Below, in pieces: positions 31,574 to 40,839 of a stretch of 64,000 nucleotides of DNA. Source of the stretch: Algicola sp. (GTDB lineage Bacteria > Bacteroidota > Bacteroidia > Flavobacteriales > Flavobacteriaceae); assembly GCA_018222915.1 (NCBI GenBank), contig JAAEZI010000003.1, positions 69,754 through 133,753 of the forward strand. Direction: 5' to 3'. Every line of letters starts with the position of its first letter. Positions within the stretch are counted from its first letter, which is position 1. The notes below the pieces were generated by a model, which worked only from the letters and a program-made list of their open reading frames with translations, made no database searches and had not been told where the DNA came from. Made by a program: the position numbers and the translations under genes.

Positions 31574-32866
31574 TTGAATAGCCGAAAAGAACTTTTTATC
31601 ACCAGCTTTGCGCTCTTCTCCTTATTTTTTGGAGCGGGTAATCTATTACTTCCTCCCTTGTTGGGTTACAACGCGGGCGACCAATGGTTTTGGGTAGCCT
31701 TCGGTTTTATGTTAACCGCTGTTGTGATTCCTATCATAGGAATTTTGGCACATGCCAAACTGCAAGGCACGTTGTATGACTTCGGAAAAAAAGTGTCGCC
31801 ACAATTTAGTCTCATCTACTGCATTATCATTTATGTGATTGCTGTGGCCATTCCATCACCACGAACAGCTGCTGCTACACACGAAATAGCGATACATCCT
31901 ATTTTTGGGAGTTCACCAATTATGACAAGTACCATTTATTTTGCTTTGGTTTTTGTCTTTGTCATGAACCGTTCGAAAATATTGAGTTTTATCGGCAAGT
32001 TCTTGACACCTTTAATTGTGATCATGCTTTTACTAGTCGTTGGTATCGGACTCTTTTCTTCGGAACTTATCACTGGAACCTCTGAGTTTAAAGCCCCTTT
32101 AGTGAGTGGTATTTTGGAAGGCTACCAAACCTTTGATGCCATTGGTGCGGTTGTAGTGGGTGCCGTGATTATCATTTCCATTAATTTAAGACATTCGGGA
32201 AGTTTTGAAGACAAAAAAGCCCTCATCGCCAAATCGGGTTGGATTGCCGGATTAGGCTTGTTTATCATTTATGCTGGATTGATATCGGTGGGTGCTTATT
32301 TTAGTGCGGAAATCAATATCAATGACCAGTTAAGTAACGATATGCAACGTGCCAATCTCTTACGTGGCATTAGCATTGCCTCGTTAGGTGGTTTTGGGAA
32401 TACCGTATTAAGCATTTTAATTTCCTTGGCGTGCTTTACCACTGCTGTAGGAATCATCACAGGAACTGCTGATTATTTTAAAGGCCTCATGGGAAATTCT
32501 AGACTCGTCTACATCGTGACAGCTATTTTGGGTTGTGTCTTGGGTGTTGTGGTTGGACAATTAGACTTTAACTCTATAATCATTGTGGCAGTACCCGTGT
32601 TATTGTTTATATACCCAATTACAATAGTACTGATTATTCTGAATGTGTTACCACCGCGTTTTTCAACACCTTTGGTTTTTCGTGCCGTGGTCTTAGTGAC
32701 CTTCCTCTTCAGTATTCCTGATGTTGTGGGATTTGTGAATCCGTCCGATAACTTATCAAAGCTTACCAGCTATATCCCTTTGGCCAACTACAACTTGGGT
32801 TGGGTGTTACCTGCGGCACTAACGTGTTTGGGAGTTGGGTTATTGAAAAAAATAAATAGAAATTAA
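31574..32866 (+). CDS. brnQ: Branched-chain amino acid transporter (BrnQ/LIVCS family)
   Basis: The 430-aa protein has about 12 transmembrane helices and the LIVCS-family N-terminal segment (FALFSLFFGAGNLLLPPLLG). It takes up leucine, isoleucine and valine with a cation. The start is TTG at 31574-31576, immediately after the TAA of the serine hydrolase gene. No ATG occurs before the first transmembrane helix, so TTG start and coupled translation are inferred. Its last four bases overlap the convergent peptidase gene. Confidence 0.92.
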   Translation: MNSRKELFITSFALFSLFFGAGNLLLPPLLGYNAGDQWFWVAFGFMLTAVVIPIIGILAHAKLQGTLYDFGKKVSPQFSLIYCIIIYVIAVAIPSPRTAAATHEIAIHPIFGSSPIMTSTIYFALVFVFVMNRSKILSFIGKFLTPLIVIMLLLVVGIGLFSSELITGTSEFKAPLVSGILEGYQTFDAIGAVVVGAVIIISINLRHSGSFEDKKALIAKSGWIAGLGLFIIYAGLISVGAYFSAEININDQLSNDMQRANLLRGISIASLGGFGNTVLSILISLACFTTAVGIITGTADYFKGLMGNSRLVYIVTAILGCVLGVVVGQLDFNSIIIVAVPVLLFIYPITIVLIILNVLPPRFSTPLVFRAVVLVTFLFSIPDVVGFVNPSDNLSKLTSYIPLANYNLGWVLPAALTCLGVGLLKKINRN

Positions 32867-34152
32867 TTCATCAACGCCTCAATCTCCTCTGCTTCAATAG
32901 GAATATCACGCATTAAATTAAACGGTTCGCCTTGCTCCTGAATCACAACGTCGTCTTCCAATCGAATGCCAAAGCCTTCATCTGGAATGTAAATGCCTGG
33001 TTCTACTGTAAAGACCATATTGGCTTGCATCGGTTCTGTTAAAATACCATAATCGTGAGTATCCAACCCAATGTGATGCGAGGTTCCGTGCATAAAATAT
33101 TTCTTGTAGGCAGGCCAGTCTGGGTTTTCGTTCTGCACATCGGCTTTATCTAATAAACCAAGACCTATCAATTCAGAAGTCATTAACTTACCAACCTCCA
33201 CATGATACTGTTCCCATAGCGTTCCCGGCACTAGTAGTTTGGTCGCTTCATTCTTGACGCGATTTACGGCATTATAAACGGCTTTTTGGCGATCAGTAAA
33301 CTTTCCAGATACAGGGATGGTTCTGCTCAAATCACTAGCATAATTAGCGTACTCAGCACCTGCATCAATTAAAATCAAATCACCTGCTTTACATTCTTGG
33401 TTGTTCTCTATATAATGTAAGACGTTGGCATTATTACCAGAAGCAATAATTGGTGTGTAAGCAAATCCTTTGGAGCGATTACGCAAAAACTCATGCATGA
33501 ACTCAGCTTCGATCTCATACTCCCAAACGCCTGGCTTTACAAAATCCAAGACACGTCGGAAGCCTTTATTGGTAATATCGCAGGCTTGCTGCATCAATTC
33601 CAATTCAATGGGATCCTTGACCGAACGTAAACGCTGTAAAATAGGATTGCTTTTTGCTACCGAATGCGCAGGATATTTGTCCTTCAACCATTTCGTAAAA
33701 CGGTCTTCACGCGTTTCCGTCTCCACGTTGGCACGATAATGCTCGTTGGTATTAATATACACGGTATCGCATTGTGTCATCAGTTCAAACATGATTTTCT
33801 CCATGTCCTTTAACCAATACACCGTTTTAATCCCACTAGTTTCAAGTGCAGCTTCCTTGGTGAGTTTTTCACCTTCCCAAACCGCAATATGATCATTGGT
33901 TTCCTTCAGAAACAAGATTTCACGATGCTTTTCTTTTGGGCAATCTGGGAATAAGACCAAGATACTTTCCTCTTGATCCACACCACTTAAATAAAAAATG
34001 TCTCTATGCTGTTGAAACGGCATCGTACTATCTGCACTAATTGGGTATATATCATTGGAATTGAAAACCGCTAAACTGTTCGGTATCATTTTCGACATGA
34101 AGTTTTTTCGGTTTTTTATAAAGAGTTGACGGTCTATTCTATCGTATTTCAT
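32863..34152 (-). CDS. Aminopeptidase P family protein (M24B, Xaa-Pro)
   Basis: The 429-aa protein has an N-terminal creatinase/aminopeptidase-P domain (about 5-135) and a C-terminal pita-bread M24 domain. Metal ligands are visible: Asp in LIDAGAEY, Asp in YASDLSRT, His in GTSHHIGLD, Glu in TVEPGIYIP and Glu in RLEDDVVI. It removes N-terminal residues next to proline. No signal peptide. A -7 box TATTTTTG (minus strand, 34175-34182) lies 22 nt before the ATG. No terminator is seen before the convergent brnQ end. Confidence 0.94.
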   Translation of the reverse strand: MKYDRIDRQLFIKNRKNFMSKMIPNSLAVFNSNDIYPISADSTMPFQQHRDIFYLSGVDQEESILVLFPDCPKEKHREILFLKETNDHIAVWEGEKLTKEAALETSGIKTVYWLKDMEKIMFELMTQCDTVYINTNEHYRANVETETREDRFTKWLKDKYPAHSVAKSNPILQRLRSVKDPIELELMQQACDITNKGFRRVLDFVKPGVWEYEIEAEFMHEFLRNRSKGFAYTPIIASGNNANVLHYIENNQECKAGDLILIDAGAEYANYASDLSRTIPVSGKFTDRQKAVYNAVNRVKNEATKLLVPGTLWEQYHVEVGKLMTSELIGLGLLDKADVQNENPDWPAYKKYFMHGTSHHIGLDTHDYGILTEPMQANMVFTVEPGIYIPDEGFGIRLEDDVVIQEQGEPFNLMRDIPIEAEEIEALMN

Positions 34153-34331
34153 GATGTGTTGTAATTTATAGCTTCAAAAATAATTAAAGAAAAACGCAAT
34201 TCAGAACTCAAATGTGGTTTATTTATGAATTTCGTTCATTTCAAAAATTAAATCATCTCATAAAACCGGCTCTTAAACTCTATCGTATGTGTTAATGACC
34301 AACTTTAATAGCGCTGTTTCCGACAAATTGT

Positions 34332-34339
34332 TATATTTG
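34332..34339 (+). promoter_or_regulatory. -7 promoter box of the T9SS metalloprotease gene
   Basis: TATATTTG, exact TAnnTTTG match, 44 nt upstream of the ATG at 34384, within the 231-bp divergent gap to the aminopeptidase P gene. Confidence 0.5.
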
Positions 34340-34383
34340 TCCGTTGAAATACATAATTTCAACCCTAACTCTAAACTATACAC

Positions 34384-36204
34384 ATGAAAAAAACTACGCA
34401 ATTACACCTGTTATTAGCTATCTTGCTAATAGTATCATCTCAAACGTTTATTTCTGCACAAGAATTGATGTTTGAAGTACCTTTACAAACACAAGTACAA
34501 GCGTCTTCACAAATTATTGAAGGCCAAGTTATTTCTAAAACTTCGTTTTGGGACGACAACCAACAAAATATTTATACCATTAATACGGTAGAAGTCTACA
34601 AAGTCTTTAAAGGGCAAACAACAAGCACACTCGTGGAAATAGTGACACCTGGAGGAACTGTAGGTTTAGAATCTGAAGTCGTAACACCAAGTTTAACATT
34701 AAATATTGGTGATACTGGTGTATTTATGCTTCATGCAAACAACGTGGCTTTGAGCCAAGGAACAACGTCAAACAAGTTAATGCCTTTCGCCTCATCTCAA
34801 GGTTTTTATCAATACGACTTAAAAAATAACATCGTTCGTAATCCTTTTCAAACGCAACAAGGAATTACTACGGAGTTTTACAGTGCCATTCAATCACTAA
34901 CCAATAACGCTGCCATAACGGAAATATCAGATTTTGATGTTGACACTGTTTATGAAAACCTAAGCGCTAACAGAGACAGTAATGGTGCAGTTTTTATTTC
35001 TAGTTTTTCTCCAACAACTGTGAATGGTGGTGTCAAGGATTTATTAGTTGTTGATGGTGGTGGTTTTGGAACAAGTGGTACAATTGCCTTTAGAGATGCT
35101 AATTTTGGTGGTGTCGATAATATGTTTAATCCTGTGTATTATGATGCTTTAGATAGTCAAATCGTTAGTTGGACTGATTCCCAGATTGTGGTAGAAGTGC
35201 CTTCGAGAGCTGGAACAGGAGACATTAGAGTCACGCCTGATATTGGAGGTGAAGTTATTTCTGCTCAAACACTGACCGTATTTTACTCACAGATTAATCC
35301 TAGTTCGGGTACTGTAGACTTTCCTTCACAGCACTTTGATACGAACGGAAATGGCGGTTATACTTGGCAAATGAACACCGAATTTAATGGCAATGCCGCT
35401 GCAAATGCGTCTTTTTTAAGAGCTTTTGATACTTGGGTTTGTACCACAGGTATCAATTGGGAAATTGGTAGTGTGACGCCTATAGATGTGATTGCTGCAG
35501 ATGGTGTTAATATCATACGTTTTGATAATGGTACCGAATTACCTCAAGGTGTTTTGGGTCGTTGTACGTCTCGATTTGGATCCTGTGCCTCTGGTTCTCC
35601 GGGAGGAATTGATGTTGTCGTGACAGAACTTGACATTGTTTTTAATGACGTGTTTACTGGCGACTTTGCAGTTCTATCATGGGAGTTTGGTCCAGACACG
35701 GCTACGGGATTTGAAGTGGATTTTGAAAGCGTTGCCGTACACGAATTAGGTCATGGACACCAATTGGCACATATTATTAATGTTGGAGAAGTGATGCATT
35801 ATTCAATCGCTAATTCTCAAAACAGTAGAGATTTGGGTGCCAGTGATATTGCTGGTGGTACAGATGTCATGAATAGAAATGTGGCAAATCAGGTTTGTGC
35901 ACAAGACTTAATGACCTATTCTGCATGTTCAGGTCTAACATTGAGCCTTGACGAAGCAACAATTGAAACTCATATTTCAATATATCCAAACCCGACGAAA
36001 GGCACTTTACATATTTCCAACGCAACCAATATGATTATTGATAATGTCTCAATTTACGACATGAGAGGTCGATTGGTCTTATCGAATAAGCCATCATCTA
36101 ATTCTTTGAATAGCCTAGACGTTAGTCAATTAAATGCTGGTATGTATTTTATTGAATTCCAAATGGAAAATATCGCCATTAGCAAGAAATTTATAAAAGA
36201 GTAA
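34384..36204 (+). CDS. Secreted metzincin metalloprotease with T9SS type A sorting domain
   Basis: The 606-aa protein has a signal peptide (cleavage near residue 25, FISAQ) and a beta-rich N-terminal region (about 30-190). An IPT/TIG-like domain follows (about 205-300, with SFSPTTVNGG and GGGFGTSGTI). The matrixin-like catalytic domain (about 310-515) has the zinc motif HELGHGHQLAH and the Met-turn VMHYS. The C-terminal type A sorting domain (about 530-606) starts ISIYPNPTKGTLHIS and ends SKKFIKE. It is exported by T9SS, so it acts outside the cell or on its surface, probably on proteins. Single-gene unit with its own terminator. Confidence 0.92.
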   Translation: MKKTTQLHLLLAILLIVSSQTFISAQELMFEVPLQTQVQASSQIIEGQVISKTSFWDDNQQNIYTINTVEVYKVFKGQTTSTLVEIVTPGGTVGLESEVVTPSLTLNIGDTGVFMLHANNVALSQGTTSNKLMPFASSQGFYQYDLKNNIVRNPFQTQQGITTEFYSAIQSLTNNAAITEISDFDVDTVYENLSANRDSNGAVFISSFSPTTVNGGVKDLLVVDGGGFGTSGTIAFRDANFGGVDNMFNPVYYDALDSQIVSWTDSQIVVEVPSRAGTGDIRVTPDIGGEVISAQTLTVFYSQINPSSGTVDFPSQHFDTNGNGGYTWQMNTEFNGNAAANASFLRAFDTWVCTTGINWEIGSVTPIDVIAADGVNIIRFDNGTELPQGVLGRCTSRFGSCASGSPGGIDVVVTELDIVFNDVFTGDFAVLSWEFGPDTATGFEVDFESVAVHELGHGHQLAHIINVGEVMHYSIANSQNSRDLGASDIAGGTDVMNRNVANQVCAQDLMTYSACSGLTLSLDEATIETHISIYPNPTKGTLHISNATNMIIDNVSIYDMRGRLVLSNKPSSNSLNSLDVSQLNAGMYFIEFQMENIAISKKFIKE

Positions 36205-36227
36205 CTTTTTACTCCTATGGTTCCTTT

Positions 36228-36251
36228 AGACGCTCATTCATTTGAGCGTCT
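36228..36251 (+). terminator. Terminator of the T9SS metalloprotease gene
   Basis: A 9-bp stem AGACGCTCA (36228-36236) / TGAGCGTCT (36243-36251), 6-nt loop, followed by a T-tract. Confidence 0.88.
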
Positions 36252-36310
36252 TTTTTTATTTGCAAACTCAATATTTATTACCTTTAGTGCAGATCAAAAA
36301 CCAACAAACC

Positions 36311-39148
36311 ATGTTCAAACCATTTTGTTTTCTCATTTGCCTCGGAACTTTCATTTCTTTTGCACAGCAGCCAGCGACAAATCCACAAACTATTGAATCA
36401 GCCTTAACCAAAAAGCAACAACTCTCAGAATCGTCATTGGTGAAAAATGTCGCTTTTGAAAATATTGGTCCGACTGTCATGAGCGGACGTGTAACAGATT
36501 TGGCCGTCAATCCTGACAATCCCACAGAGTTTTATGTCGGTTATGCTTCTGGAGGTGTTTGGTATACCAACAATAATGGAACAACCTTTGAACCTATTTT
36601 GGATAATTCCAACACTCAAAATGTTGGTGACATCGCAGTCGATTGGAAAAACGGAACCATTTGGGTGGGTACTGGTGAAAACAACAGTTCGCGTTCTAGC
36701 TACGCAGGAATTGGCATCTTGAAATCGACAGATCAAGGAAAAACATGGGAAAACATGGGACTCAAGGATTCTCATCATATTGGTCGTATTTTGATCAACC
36801 CAAACAATCCTGACGAAGTCGTTGTAGGTGTTACGGGGCACTTGTATTCTCCAAATCAAGAGCGTGGCATTTATAAGACGATAGATGGTGGGAAAACATG
36901 GTCTCAAAAACTCTTTGTAGATAACATGAGTGGTATCATTGATTTACAGACCAATCCCAAAAATTTCAATCTGATGTTTGCTTCGTCATGGACGAAAGAC
37001 AGAAAAGCTTGGAACTTCGATGGCAGTGGCAATAATTCAGCCATATATAAAAGTACCGATGCTGGTAACACATGGACAAAAATGTCTACCGAAAAAAGTG
37101 GCTTTCCAACGGGTCAAGGTGTTGGTAGAATTGGATTGGCTATTTACGATGACAATATTGTCTATGCCGTGCATGATAGTCAGTTTCGCAGACCTTCCGA
37201 AGGAAAAAAAGAAAGCTCCAATGCTTTAACCAAAGAAGACTTCAAGTCCATGTCTACAGAAACTTTTCTCTCATTGGATAACAAAAAACTCAATGCCTAC
37301 CTCAAAATGAATGGCTTTCAGGAAAAATATAGAGCAGACAATGTCAAGCAAATGGTTAGAAGCGGCAACGTGAAACCCATTGATTTAGCGAAGTATTTGG
37401 AAGATGCGAACTCCATGCTTTTTGACACACCTGTGATAGGAACTGAAGTATATAAAAGTACCGATAGTGGTATCACTTGGGAAAAAACCCATGCGGATTA
37501 CCTCGACGACATCTATTACAGTTATGGGTATTATTTCGGACATATCTATGTCGCACCAAATAATGCTGATCATATTTACATTTATGGTGTTCCAATTGTG
37601 AAATCAAAAGATGGAGGAAAGTCGTTTACGTCTATTAGTGCAGAGAATGTGCATGCCGACCATCACGCACTGTGGATTAACCCTAAGAATCCAGATCACC
37701 TCATCAATGGTAATGATGGCGGTGTCAATATCACCTATGACGATGGCGAGAATTGGATAAAGAACAATTCGCCATCTGTGGGTCAATTCTATGCTATAAA
37801 TGTTGATAATGAGAAGCCATATAATGTCTATGGTGGCTTACAAGACAATGGTGTTTGGGTAGGTGCTCATAACGCTCGTGAAGATAAGAGCTGGCATCAA
37901 AGTGGACAATACCCTTGGAAAAGTATCATGGGTGGAGATGGCATGCAAATACAAATCGATAATAGAAATCACCATATTGTCTATACTGGCTTTCAATTTG
38001 GAAACTATTTCCGACTCAATCTTGAAACTGAAGAACAAATATACATTCAGCCAAAACACGAATTAGGAGACACACCTTACCGATTCAATTGGCAAACCCC
38101 TATATTATTATCGCCTCACAATCAAGATATTTTGTATTTGGGCGGCAATAAGTTAATGCGTTCCATGAATCAAGGTAATGATTGGACGGCTATTAGTGAT
38201 GATCTCACCAAAGGTGGAAAAAAAGGAAACGTAGCCTACGGAACATTGACCTCAATTAGTGAATCGCCATTTCAATTTGGATTAATTTATACGGGAAGTG
38301 ACGATGGCTTAGTACATATTACCAAAAATTCTGGTGGTAGTTGGACAAACATTTCTGACTCCTTTCCAAAAGATCTTTGGGTGAGTCGCGTGGTGGCATC
38401 ACAACATAAAAAAGAACGTGTCTATGTGACACTAAATGGCTATCGATGGGATGATTTTAAAGTCTATGCGTATATGAGTGATGATTATGGAAAGACATGG
38501 AAAGACATTAGTAGCAATATCCCGTCCTCACCAGTTAATGTCATCAGAGAAGACCCAGAAAATGAGCACATCCTATATTTGGGAACAGATAATGGTGCCT
38601 ATGTAACCTTTAATCAAGGAGAACGTTGGGAAGCTTTTAGTAACGGACTCCCGAATGTTGCTGTTCATGATATCGTCCTTCAAGAAGATTCAAAAGATTT
38701 ACTTTTAGGTACCCACGGACGAAGTATCTACAAAACGGATATTGCACCACTTCAGCAAATGACTTCCGAACTGCTATCAAAAGATATCACCTTATTTAAG
38801 GTAAAAGATGTCAGACATTCTTCCAGATGGGGAAGTTCATGGAGCAAGTGGTTTGAAGCCTTTGAACCTGAGGTAGCAATTACCTTTTATGCCAATGCGA
38901 GCAATGAGCAATCTATTAAAGTCTTCTCTGAAAAAGGAGCTTTACTCAATCAAATGACGGTCTCTGCAGATAAAGGATTTAATTATACCAGCTATGATCT
39001 TACGCTAACGGACAACGGTAGAAAAGTATTGATGAAAGAGAATACAAGCATGGATATTAATAAAGCTACAAACGACGCTTACTACCTTCCAAAAGGCACA
39101 TACACTATTCAAATTGGTGATGAAAAAACAACTTTTGAGATAAAATAA
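36311..39148 (+). CDS. Secreted Asp-box/VPS10-like beta-propeller protein
   Basis: The 945-aa protein starts at the ATG 36311 (MFKPFCFLICLGTFISFAQQ is a signal peptide, whereas the upstream in-frame extension is not). The body is a long series of BNR/Asp-box repeats typical of sortilin/VPS10 and sialidase-like propellers, for example STDQGKTWENM, TIDGGKTWSQK, STDAGNTWTKM, STDSGITWEKT, SKDGGKSFTSI, SDDYGKTWKDI and NQGERWEAF. About ten can be counted, in line with a 10-bladed or double propeller. The last 80 residues look like a FlgD-type Ig domain (YYLPKGTYTIQIG). Often annotated as a glycosyl hydrolase, but catalysis is unproven and binding is as likely. Confidence 0.88.
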   Translation: MFKPFCFLICLGTFISFAQQPATNPQTIESALTKKQQLSESSLVKNVAFENIGPTVMSGRVTDLAVNPDNPTEFYVGYASGGVWYTNNNGTTFEPILDNSNTQNVGDIAVDWKNGTIWVGTGENNSSRSSYAGIGILKSTDQGKTWENMGLKDSHHIGRILINPNNPDEVVVGVTGHLYSPNQERGIYKTIDGGKTWSQKLFVDNMSGIIDLQTNPKNFNLMFASSWTKDRKAWNFDGSGNNSAIYKSTDAGNTWTKMSTEKSGFPTGQGVGRIGLAIYDDNIVYAVHDSQFRRPSEGKKESSNALTKEDFKSMSTETFLSLDNKKLNAYLKMNGFQEKYRADNVKQMVRSGNVKPIDLAKYLEDANSMLFDTPVIGTEVYKSTDSGITWEKTHADYLDDIYYSYGYYFGHIYVAPNNADHIYIYGVPIVKSKDGGKSFTSISAENVHADHHALWINPKNPDHLINGNDGGVNITYDDGENWIKNNSPSVGQFYAINVDNEKPYNVYGGLQDNGVWVGAHNAREDKSWHQSGQYPWKSIMGGDGMQIQIDNRNHHIVYTGFQFGNYFRLNLETEEQIYIQPKHELGDTPYRFNWQTPILLSPHNQDILYLGGNKLMRSMNQGNDWTAISDDLTKGGKKGNVAYGTLTSISESPFQFGLIYTGSDDGLVHITKNSGGSWTNISDSFPKDLWVSRVVASQHKKERVYVTLNGYRWDDFKVYAYMSDDYGKTWKDISSNIPSSPVNVIREDPENEHILYLGTDNGAYVTFNQGERWEAFSNGLPNVAVHDIVLQEDSKDLLLGTHGRSIYKTDIAPLQQMTSELLSKDITLFKVKDVRHSSRWGSSWSKWFEAFEPEVAITFYANASNEQSIKVFSEKGALLNQMTVSADKGFNYTSYDLTLTDNGRKVLMKENTSMDINKATNDAYYLPKGTYTIQIGDEKTTFEIK

Positions 39149-39186
39149 GTCACTAAATATGAAGTTATATTATAAACTCCCAAGTC

Positions 39187-40056
39187 ATGAAAACTTTACG
39201 AATATTCGCTCTTTTGGCGTCAGTCCTAACAATCGCTTGCAGTAGCGATCAAGTTGATAATGTGCAACCAGCCAGTCCTAAGCTTGTCATCAAGCTAAAA
39301 TTTGATCCGAATCAGGAACGTCTCAACAATTTAGGGCAACCTGCAGCCATACCAACAGGGAATGCTGCCCAATCTCCTGATATTAATAGAATGAGTGCCA
39401 ATTATATAGAATTTGCACCAACAGCAACCACAGCATTGGGTACCGGAGAAATTATTTATGAAGGTCCTGAAACCACTATGGGAGGTGAACAAGCCATTGA
39501 TTTTCAAAATGCTATTTTTGCTGGCGACAATGAAACGTTCTTAAGTATCCCTTTGAGTGACATTTCGGTAGGGAATTATCAATGGGTAAGAGTATCTCTT
39601 GCCTATCAAGAGGGTGACATTAATCTTCTTGTCAATAATCAAGACATTACTGGTACTTTGGCCAGCTTCGTAGGCTACAACTCTTATATTACAAACTTTG
39701 ACTTAAACGGTACTACCATTGAAGTCAATGAAAACAAAGCACAAGGATTTTGGGCATTTGAAACCCTAGGGTTCACCACACAAGGACAGGCTCCAGAAGG
39801 TGCCACCACAGTGCCCAACCCGTTATTTAATTCGTCGCCTATACCGCAAGGTTCTTGTGTTGTCACAGGCGAATTTGAGAATGGTCTGACGATAACTGGT
39901 AGTGAAACACAAGACGTAATTGTAACATTATCCTTTTGCATCAACAACAGTTTCGAGTGGACCGAAGTTAACGCTGATGGAAAGTATGAACCTGAAGCTG
40001 GCGAACAAGTCGTCGATATGGGACTTAGAGGGTTGATTCCCGTCGTATCTAATTAA
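39187..40056 (+). CDS. Hypothetical lipoprotein
   Basis: The 289-aa protein has a clear lipoprotein signal peptide (lipobox TIAC, Cys 18). It opens with a beta strand segment KLVIKLKFDPNQ and has a beta-rich body with a Cys pair (QGSCVVTGEF, LSFCINNSF) that could form a disulfide. The size and the LKF-type start recall MbnP-like periplasmic proteins, but the similarity is too slight for assignment. It follows the propeller protein by 38 bp and may be co-transcribed. Envelope protein of unknown function. Confidence 0.8.
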   Translation: MKTLRIFALLASVLTIACSSDQVDNVQPASPKLVIKLKFDPNQERLNNLGQPAAIPTGNAAQSPDINRMSANYIEFAPTATTALGTGEIIYEGPETTMGGEQAIDFQNAIFAGDNETFLSIPLSDISVGNYQWVRVSLAYQEGDINLLVNNQDITGTLASFVGYNSYITNFDLNGTTIEVNENKAQGFWAFETLGFTTQGQAPEGATTVPNPLFNSSPIPQGSCVVTGEFENGLTITGSETQDVIVTLSFCINNSFEWTEVNADGKYEPEAGEQVVDMGLRGLIPVVSN

Positions 40057-40090
40057 ACCCATTCTAAATAACTAAAATAAAGTCTAAAAT

Positions 40091-40121
40091 TTGTTGCTCA
40101 TCCCTTTGAGCCTTATCTTTG
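40091..40121 (+). promoter_or_regulatory. sdhCAB promoter
   Basis: TTGTTG (40091-40096), then TATCTTTG (40114-40121): -33 and -7 elements with 17-20 bp spacing, depending on which TTG is used. The -7 box ends 28 nt before the sdhC ATG. Confidence 0.7.
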
Positions 40122-40149
40122 TAGTACTTAATAATTAACTACAATTATA

Positions 40150-40824
40150 ATGAGCGGAATTCTAAATTCGTCGATTGGAAGAAAGTTTGCCATGGCACTT
40201 TCGGCATTCTTCCTGATGGTTTTCATTTTACAACACTTTTCAATCAACATTCTATCAGTCTTTAGTCCAGACACATTTAACGAGGTCTCCCACTTTATGG
40301 GAACGTTCTGGGTCATCCAATACGTATTGCAGCCCGTATTAATTCTTGGAGTGATATTTCATTTTGTCATGGGATTTGTATTGGAAATCAAAAATAATAG
40401 AGCAAGACAAATCAGTTATGCTAAAAATAATGGTGCAGCCAATTCCACATGGATGAGTAGAAACATGATTTGGAGTGGTGGGTTTATTTTAGTATTTCTC
40501 GTGATCCACTTTATTGATTTTTGGATTCCAGAAATCAATACGAAATACATCGTTGGTGATATGTCAGGCACCTTACCAAATGGTGAATTTAGATACTACG
40601 AAGAACTGGTTCATAAATTTGAGCCTATATGGCGTGTCGCCTTATATTGTATTGGTTTTGTATTCTTATCATTGCACTTATTGCACGGATTTGATTCAGC
40701 TTTTCAATCGGTAGGCGCCAATAACAAATACACCAAAGGATTACACAGTTTTGGAAAGTTTTATGCAATTGTTATCCCGCTTGGGTTTATATTCATTGCA
40801 CTTTTCCATCATTTTAATCACTAA
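40150..40824 (+). CDS. sdhC: Succinate dehydrogenase/fumarate reductase cytochrome b subunit
   Basis: The 224-aa protein has five transmembrane helices and histidines spaced for a di-heme type B quinone-reactive subunit (QHFSIN, VIFHFVMG, VIHFIDFW, LHLLHGFDSA, FHHFNH). This is the single-anchor arrangement usual in Bacteroidota. It anchors SdhAB in the inner membrane and passes electrons to menaquinone. First gene of sdhCAB, 15 bp before sdhA. Confidence 0.95.
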   Translation: MSGILNSSIGRKFAMALSAFFLMVFILQHFSINILSVFSPDTFNEVSHFMGTFWVIQYVLQPVLILGVIFHFVMGFVLEIKNNRARQISYAKNNGAANSTWMSRNMIWSGGFILVFLVIHFIDFWIPEINTKYIVGDMSGTLPNGEFRYYEELVHKFEPIWRVALYCIGFVFLSLHLLHGFDSAFQSVGANNKYTKGLHSFGKFYAIVIPLGFIFIALFHHFNH

Positions 40825-40839
40825 AAAACACATCTAAAT

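Noticed and set aside
36434-36907. 157-codon minus-strand frame over the propeller gene
   Set aside because: The real gene shows regular Asp-box repeats on the other strand. The shadow has none.
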